This document shows, in pieces, positions 32,047-37,616 of a stretch of 37,616 nucleotides of DNA. The stretch spans positions 1 through 37,616 of the forward strand of contig JAJYAG010000053.1 in the NCBI GenBank assembly GCA_021779665.1. Reading direction: 5' to 3'. The notes beneath the pieces are model-generated. The model searched no databases, was not told the DNA's origin, and saw only the letters and a list, made by a program, of their open reading frames with translations. Every line of letters begins with the position of its first letter. Position 1 is the first letter of the stretch. Source of the DNA: Bacteroidota bacterium. GTDB taxonomy: Bacteria; Bacteroidota; Bacteroidia; Bacteroidales; JAAUTT01. The position numbers and the translations under genes were made by a program.

Positions 32047-32361
32047 TTATGCCTGTGCAATCGGTCCGCCAAAGGTGAGCGGCAAAGTGGGAGGTCCCTG
32101 ATCTACCTTTACCGGCCCAAAAGCGGCCTCATACTTGGCAACATTATCCTTTAGAGCCATAAGAAGACGTTTTGCATGTTCCGGAGTAAGGATGATCCGG
32201 GATTTAACTTCTGCTTTAGGCAGACCTGGCATGATCCTTACAAAGTCAACAACAAATTCGGAGGATGAATGAGTAATGATAGCGAGGTTCGAATAAGTCC
32301 CCTGTCCTATCTCCTCTTTCAGCTCAATATTAATTTGCTGATTTGCTTCGTTCTCTTCCAT
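32047..32361 (-). CDS. DUF3467-domain protein
   Basis: A 104-aa protein; the ATG at 32361 is preferred over an in-frame TTG at 32388 that would overlap rpoC. Pattern: QINIELKEEIGQGTYSNLA, then ITHSSSEFVVDFVRIMPGLP, VKSRIILTPEHAKRLLMAL and a Pro/Gly-rich end, typical of DUF3467. Function is unknown. It starts 4 bases after the rpoC stop, an arrangement repeated in many Bacteroidota, so it is co-expressed with RNA polymerase. Confidence 0.88.
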   Translation of the reverse strand: MEENEANQQINIELKEEIGQGTYSNLAIITHSSSEFVVDFVRIMPGLPKAEVKSRIILTPEHAKRLLMALKDNVAKYEAAFGPVKVDQGPPTLPLTFGGPIAQA

Positions 32362-32365
32362 ACCG

Positions 32366-35300
32366 TTAAATAATTTCGTCTTCTTCAATTACAGCTTCAA
32401 GATCGGCCTTTTTCGACGATACTAATTTTTCGTAATCGTCCATTGAGCCAACAACGAGGCGTTGGTATTCACGAAGACCCGAACCTGCCGGAATAAGATG
32501 TCCAACAATAACGTTTTCTTTCAGGCCTTCGAGTGTATCAACTTTACCATGAATTGCAGCTTCGTTGAGAACCTTGGTTGTTTCCTGGAAGGAAGCAGCC
32601 GAGATAAAGCTCTGGGTTTGAAGTGCGGCCTTGGTAATACCTTGTAACACCTGGTTCGAAGTAGCCGGAACTGCATCGCGGGCTTCAACAACTTTGGCAT
32701 CTCTGCGCTTCAGAAGTGAATTTTCGTCGCGTAATTTACGTGCAGTGATAATCTGGCCCGGACGAAGGTTGGAATCTCCTGGTTCAATTACAACTTTCTT
32801 TCCGAAGATAAAGTCGTTTTCGTCCATGAACTCCCATTTGTCCACCACTTGTTTTTCAAGGAACTTGGTGTCACCCGGGTCTATAATTTCAACCTTACGC
32901 ATCATCTGACGAACGATTACTTCGTAATGTTTGTCGTTGATCTTCACACCCTGCATACGGTATACCTCCTGAACTTCGTTCACAATGTATTCCTGAACTG
33001 CTGTTGGGCCTTTGATGGCAAGAATATCGGAAGGAGTGATAGCGCCTTCTGAAAGTGGCGTACCAGCTTTCACATAGTCGTTCTCCTGGATAAGAATCTG
33101 TTTTGACAGCGGAACCATGTATTTCTTCACTTCACCTGATTTAGAGGTGATGGTGATTTCGCGGTTACCACGTTTAACCTTACCAAAGCTAACTTCACCG
33201 TCGATTTCAGATACCACAGCCGGATTGGATGGGTTACGGGCTTCGAATAACTCGGTAACACGGGGCAAACCACCGGTGATGTCACCGGTTTTACCAACGG
33301 CGCGAGGCATTTTCACCAGAATATCACCAGCCTGAACCACGTCATCTTCCGAAACCACAATGTGAGCACCTACCGGTAAGTTGTACGATTTGATAACATC
33401 GTCATTCTGCGATAAAATACGAACCATCGGGTTCTTGGTCTTATCTCTTGTTTCGATAATTACTTTTTCGCGGTACCCGGTTTGCTCATCTGATTCGTCA
33501 CGGTAAGTAACACCTTCCTGTAAGGATTCGAATTCAACCTTACCTGTAATTTCGGAGATAATTACCGCATTATATGGATCCCATTCGCTGATAAGCTGAC
33601 TCTTTTTCACCTCGTCACCATTCTTTACATACAGTTTCGAACCATAAGGAACGTTGTGGGTAAGAAGTGTGATGCCGGTATTCTTATCGATAATACGTAA
33701 TTCAGTCAATCGGCTGATCACGATCTGATAAGGATTGTTCAATTCATCAACTCTGTCAATAGAACGTAATTCTTCAATTTCAACAATACCTTCGTATTTG
33801 GTTGTGATACTCGATTCGGAAGCGATGTTCGAAGCGGTACCCCCAACGTGGAATGTACGAAGAGTAAGCTGTGTACCCGGTTCACCAATGGACTGAGCAG
33901 CAATAACACCTACAGCCTCACCATTCTGAACCATGCGGCCTGTTGCAAGGTTACGGCCATAACATTTGGCGCAAACACCTTTCTTCGATTCACAGGTTAA
34001 CACCGAACGAATTTCAACCTGTTCGATAGGTGAATTGGAAATATTTTCAGCTATAGATTCAGTGATTTCATCACCTGAAGCTACAATAAGTTCGCCGGTT
34101 AACGGATGATAGATATCGTGAACGGTGGTACGTCCGAGAATTCTTTCGTACAGCGATTCAACAATTTCTTCATTGTTCTTAATGGCTGTTGCAATCAGAC
34201 CGCGAAGTGTGCCGCAGTCAGGTTCATTAATAATAACGTCCTGAGATACGTCCACCAAACGACGGGTAAGGTAACCAGCATCGGCAGTCTTAAGAGCCGT
34301 ATCGGCCAAACCTTTACGAGCACCGTGGGTTGAGATAAAGTATTCCAAAACCGACAACCCTTCTTTAAAGTTCGAAAGAATCGGGTTTTCGATAATTTCG
34401 GAAGTGGTAGCACCGGATTTCTGCGGTTTCGCCATAAGACCACGCATACCAGACAGCTGACGGATCTGCTCTTTAGAACCACGAGCACCGGAGTCGAGCA
34501 TCATGTAAACAGGGTTGAAGCCTTGTTTGTCTTTCGAAATCTTGTTCAGCAGAATGTGCGTTAACTTGGCATTTGTATGCGTCCAGATATCGATAATCTG
34601 ATTGTAACGCTCGTTGTTTGTAATGAAACCCATGTTGTAGTTATTCATTACTTCATCAACCTGCTTGTAACCTTCCTGTACAAGAATTTCCTTGTCGGCT
34701 GGTACAATTACATCGTCGAGGTTAAATGAAAGACCTCCGCGGAAAGCAGTCTGGAATCCAAGATGCTTGATATCATCGAGGAAGCGGGCAGTACGCGCTG
34801 TACCAGATTTCTTCAAAACCTTACCGATGATGTCGCGAAGCGATTTCTTGGTAAGAACTTCGTTAATGTAACCAACTTCCTTGGGAACGAATTCATTGAA
34901 CATAACACGTCCGCAGGTGGTTTCTATAATCTTCTTAACAACCACACCATCTTCAAGATCGTCGGTTTTTACTTTGATGATTGCATGCAAATCCAATCTC
35001 TTTTCATTGAAAGCAATAACCACTTCTTCGGGCGAATAGAACCTCATACCCTCACCTTTTACAGGATATTCGGGAGTGTTCTTACGCTGTTTGGTAATAT
35101 AGTAAAGACCCAAAACCATGTCCTGCGACGGAACTGTAATTGGAGCACCGTTTGCAGGGTTCAGGATATTATGCGATGCGAGCATCAACATCTGGGCCTC
35201 GAGAACTGCTGTATTTCCAAGAGGAAGGTGAACGGCCATTTGGTCACCGTCGAAGTCGGCGTTGAACGCTGTACAAACAAGCGGGTGAAGCTGGATAGCT

Positions 35301-36670
35301 TTTCCTTCAATTAGTTTTGGCTGGAAAGCCTGGATACCCAAACGGTGCAGGGTTGGAGCACGGTTTAACAATACAGGGTGACCTTTCAGAACGTTTTCGA
35401 GAATATCCCAAACTACAGGATCTTTTCTGTCAACAATCTTTTTAGCCGACTTAACAGTCTTTACAATACCTCTTTCAATCAGTTTACGGATGATAAAAGG
35501 TTTGTACAACTCAGCAGCCATGTCTTTCGGTAGACCGCATTCGTGTAACTGTAATTCAGGGCCAACGACGATAACCGAACGTGCAGAGTAGTCAACACGT
35601 TTACCGAGCAGGTTCTGACGGAAACGACCCTGTTTACCTTTTAAGCTGTCGCTCAAAGATTTCAGCGGACGGTTGGCATCAGTCTTAACTGCGTTCGATT
35701 TTCTTGAGTTATCAAATAATGAGTCAACTGCTTCCTGGAGCATACGTTTCTCGTTACGGAGAATAACTTCAGGAGCTTTAATTTCGATAAGCCTTTTTAA
35801 ACGGTTGTTACGGATGATTACGCGACGATATAAATCGTTTAAGTCGGAAGTCGCAAAACGACCACCATCCAGCGGAACCAACGGACGCAATTCGGGCGGA
35901 ATCACGGGGATAACCTTCAGAATCATCCATTCAGGACGGTTAATTCCTTTCGATTCGCGGAAAGCTTCAACCACCTGCAGACGTTTCAGAGCTTCGCTCT
36001 TACGTTGCTGCGAGGTTTCGTTATTGGCTTTATGTCTTAATTCATAGGATAATTCATCGAGATCGATCGTTTCGAGAAGTTTGTAAAGAGCTTCAGCTCC
36101 CATATCAGCAACAAACTTGTTCGGATCGGTATCTTCCAGATATTGGTTTTCCTTTGGAAGTGTCTCAACAATGTCAAGATATTCTTCTTCTGTAAGGAAA
36201 TCGAGGGCTTTGATACCATCGGCTGCTTTAATACCCGGGTTAATAACAACGTACCGCTCATAATAAATTATGGCGTCGAGTTTTTTGGTTGGCAATCCCA
36301 AAAGATAACCAATTTTATTGGGTAACGAACGGAAATACCAGATATGTGCTACCGGCACAACCAGATTGATATGACCCATGCGTTCGCGACGTACTTTCTT
36401 CTCTGTTACTTCAACACCGCAACGGTCGCAAACGATACCCTTATAACGGATTCTCTTATACTTACCGCAGTGACATTCGTAATCCTTCACAGGTCCGAAG
36501 ATGCGTTCGCAGAACAATCCATCTCTTTCCGGTTTATAGGTACGGTAGTTAATGGTCTCCGGTTTTAACACTTCCCCGCTGGAACGTTCCAGAACTTCTT
36601 CAGGAGAAGATAACCCAATGGTTACTTTTGTAAAACTGGCCTTAACCTTACTGTCTTTTCTATATGACAT
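32366..36670 (-). CDS. rpoC: DNA-directed RNA polymerase beta' subunit
   Basis: A complete 1434-aa RNA polymerase large subunit, normal length for Bacteroidota. Zinc site 1: Cys66, Cys68, Cys81, Cys84. The catalytic Mg site is NADFDGDQ (Asp472, Asp474, Asp476). Rudder/bridge and trigger regions include [37 protein letters not shown] and [20 protein letters not shown]; zinc site 2 surrounds [14 protein letters not shown]. It lies 70 bases after rpoB; a hairpin sits in that gap. The beta'-specific long insertions of E. coli are absent. Confidence 0.99.
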   Translation of the reverse strand: MSYRKDSKVKASFTKVTIGLSSPEEVLERSSGEVLKPETINYRTYKPERDGLFCERIFGPVKDYECHCGKYKRIRYKGIVCDRCGVEVTEKKVRRERMGHINLVVPVAHIWYFRSLPNKIGYLLGLPTKKLDAIIYYERYVVINPGIKAADGIKALDFLTEEEYLDIVETLPKENQYLEDTDPNKFVADMGAEALYKLLETIDLDELSYELRHKANNETSQQRKSEALKRLQVVEAFRESKGINRPEWMILKVIPVIPPELRPLVPLDGGRFATSDLNDLYRRVIIRNNRLKRLIEIKAPEVILRNEKRMLQEAVDSLFDNSRKSNAVKTDANRPLKSLSDSLKGKQGRFRQNLLGKRVDYSARSVIVVGPELQLHECGLPKDMAAELYKPFIIRKLIERGIVKTVKSAKKIVDRKDPVVWDILENVLKGHPVLLNRAPTLHRLGIQAFQPKLIEGKAIQLHPLVCTAFNADFDGDQMAVHLPLGNTAVLEAQMLMLASHNILNPANGAPITVPSQDMVLGLYYITKQRKNTPEYPVKGEGMRFYSPEEVVIAFNEKRLDLHAIIKVKTDDLEDGVVVKKIIETTCGRVMFNEFVPKEVGYINEVLTKKSLRDIIGKVLKKSGTARTARFLDDIKHLGFQTAFRGGLSFNLDDVIVPADKEILVQEGYKQVDEVMNNYNMGFITNNERYNQIIDIWTHTNAKLTHILLNKISKDKQGFNPVYMMLDSGARGSKEQIRQLSGMRGLMAKPQKSGATTSEIIENPILSNFKEGLSVLEYFISTHGARKGLADTALKTADAGYLTRRLVDVSQDVIINEPDCGTLRGLIATAIKNNEEIVESLYERILGRTTVHDIYHPLTGELIVASGDEITESIAENISNSPIEQVEIRSVLTCESKKGVCAKCYGRNLATGRMVQNGEAVGVIAAQSIGEPGTQLTLRTFHVGGTASNIASESSITTKYEGIVEIEELRSIDRVDELNNPYQIVISRLTELRIIDKNTGITLLTHNVPYGSKLYVKNGDEVKKSQLISEWDPYNAVIISEITGKVEFESLQEGVTYRDESDEQTGYREKVIIETRDKTKNPMVRILSQNDDVIKSYNLPVGAHIVVSEDDVVQAGDILVKMPRAVGKTGDITGGLPRVTELFEARNPSNPAVVSEIDGEVSFGKVKRGNREITITSKSGEVKKYMVPLSKQILIQENDYVKAGTPLSEGAITPSDILAIKGPTAVQEYIVNEVQEVYRMQGVKINDKHYEVIVRQMMRKVEIIDPGDTKFLEKQVVDKWEFMDENDFIFGKKVVIEPGDSNLRPGQIITARKLRDENSLLKRRDAKVVEARDAVPATSNQVLQGITKAALQTQSFISAASFQETTKVLNEAAIHGKVDTLEGLKENVIVGHLIPAGSGLREYQRLVVGSMDDYEKLVSSKKADLEAVIEEDEII

Positions 36671-36702
36671 ATATTATTCTTATTTACCTGGTTAAAAGTA
36701 AA

Positions 36703-36732
36703 ACCTGTCACGCCTTTAAGAGCGTGACAGGT
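36703..36732 (-). promoter_or_regulatory. Stable hairpin between rpoB and rpoC
   Basis: ACCTGTCACGC (36703-36713) pairs perfectly with GCGTGACAGGT (36722-36732) across an 8-base loop. On the minus strand it is followed by TTT-AC-TTTT, a weak T-tract, so it may be an mRNA processing or stability element, or a leaky terminator, rather than a full terminator. Confidence 0.6.
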
Positions 36733-36740
36733 AAATATTT

Positions 36741-37616
36741 TTACTGAAGATTGATGCTTAATCCCAAGCCTCTCAACTCGTGCAACAACACGTTGAACGA
36801 TTCGGGAACGCCAGGACTTGGCATTGGCTCACCTTTAACAATAGCTTCGTAGGTCTTGGCACGGCCCACAACGTCGTCGGACTTAACAGTGAGGATTTCC
36901 TGGAGGATATTTGCTGCACCGAAAGCTTCGAGTGCCCAAACTTCCATTTCCCCAAAACGCTGACCCCCAAATTGTGCTTTACCACCGAGAGGCTGTTGTG
37001 TGATAAGTGAGTATGGACCAATTGAACGTGCATGCATCTTATCATCAACCATGTGACCAAGTTTAAGCATGTAGATAACACCTACAGTTGCCGGCTGGTC
37101 GAAGCGTTCACCGGTTCCACCGTCGTAAAGGTAAGTCTTACCAAAACGTGGAATGCCAGCTTTATCGGTCCAGTGATTTATATCTTCAATAGAAGCTCCG
37201 TCGAAAATCGGGGTTCCAAATTTAACTCCCAGTTCGTATCCGGCCCAACCAAGTACAGTTTCATAAATCTGTCCAAGGTTCATACGGGAAGGCACACCAA
37301 GAGGGTTCAGAACAATGTCAACAGGTTTACCATCTTCAAGGAAAGGCATGTCTTCTTCACGCACAATTCTTGATACAATACCCTTGTTTCCATGGCGCCC
37401 TGCCATTTTATCCCCAACTTTGATCTTACGTTTCTTGGCAATAAATACCTTGGCCAACTGAATGATACCTGTTGGAAGTTCATCACCAATCGTAATATTA
37501 TATTTCTTGCGTTTGTGAACAGCATCAATTTCTTTGAACTTAATCATGAAATTGTGAAGGAGGTCACGAATCTGATCGTTTTTCTGCTTATCGGTTGTCC
37601 ACTTGGTAGGATTGAT
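36741..37616 (-). CDS. rpoB: DNA-directed RNA polymerase beta subunit, C-terminal part (truncated by window edge)
   Basis: The frame is open from the right edge ([11 protein letters not shown]...) through 291 codons to the stop at 36741, so only the C-terminal part is present and the Met at 37547 is internal. Conserved blocks: [78 protein letters not shown] and a final [18 protein letters not shown]. These contact the nascent RNA and beta'. The rifampicin-binding region lies outside the window. It is followed by rpoC, as is usual. Confidence 0.98.
   Translation of the reverse strand: MNPTKWTTDKQKNDQIRDLLHNFMIKFKEIDAVHKRKKYNITIGDELPTGIIQLAKVFIAKKRKIKVGDKMAGRHGNKGIVSRIVREEDMPFLEDGKPVDIVLNPLGVPSRMNLGQIYETVLGWAGYELGVKFGTPIFDGASIEDINHWTDKAGIPRFGKTYLYDGGTGERFDQPATVGVIYMLKLGHMVDDKMHARSIGPYSLITQQPLGGKAQFGGQRFGEMEVWALEAFGAANILQEILTVKSDDVVGRAKTYEAIVKGEPMPSPGVPESFNVLLHELRGLGLSINLQ

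Noticed and set aside
34763-35314. 183-codon open frame on the + strand inside rpoC
   Set aside because: Shadow of rpoC, which is intact and conserved across this region; no independent support.

Overview
The window reads as a chromosome segment of a Bacteroidota bacterium, most likely of the Bacteroidales/Marinilabiliales type. The evidence is two ECF sigma/FecR anti-sigma pairs, a SusC/SusD pair, many lipoproteins with Cys followed by acidic/Lys residues, TAnnTTTG-type promoter boxes, and rpoB-rpoC followed by a DUF3467 gene. No complete IS element, CRISPR array, tRNA or rRNA was seen.

Layout. (1) 1-1161: the 5' end of a coiled-coil gene running off the left edge, an AT-rich spacer with a 26-bp perfect palindrome, and a small outer-membrane-type protein. 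(2) 1244-12994, all on the minus strand: a polysaccharide utilisation locus read as ECF sigma, FecR, SusC, SusD, a GH106-type rhamnosidase and an AraA-like sugar isomerase. A strong terminator hairpin separates susD from the enzyme genes. (3) 13082-15860: a SAM methyltransferase (+), then an exported beta-rich protein and a DUF2135-like lipoprotein (both -). (4) 16043-23803, minus strand: a second ECF sigma/FecR/TonB-receptor cassette without SusD, followed by an operon of a lipoprotein with a His-rich tail, a DUF2490 protein and a Cthe_2159-like beta-helix lipoprotein. (5) 24000-26953: an exported PHP-domain phosphodiesterase, two unknown small exported/anchored proteins, a repeat-rich intergenic stretch and a small membrane protein. 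(6) 27039-30688: etfB-etfA-acyl-CoA dehydrogenase operon. (7) 30797-31943: an unknown protein and a SiaC-like (DUF1987) protein, divergent. (8) 32047-37616: DUF3467 gene, rpoC, and the 3' part of rpoB.

How the genes work together. The first sigma/FecR pair probably controls the SusCD-GH106 locus, which would import and cleave a rhamnose-containing glycan; the isomerase, whose start lies 3 bases after the GH106 stop, would act on a released sugar in the cytoplasm. For the second pair the sequence gives a specific regulatory link: the same bipartite site, AGGGT-N13-CCTGTATT, occurs 33 bases upstream of the second sigma gene and 44 bases upstream of the lipoprotein-DUF2490-Cthe_2159 operon, with identical spacing. 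This suggests that the sigma factor drives itself, its receptor and the surface-lipoprotein operon as one regulon. I consider this the best candidate for an undescribed system here. Its substrate is unknown; a pectin- or cellulose-like glycan is one guess, from the Cthe_2159 family and the neighbouring GH106.
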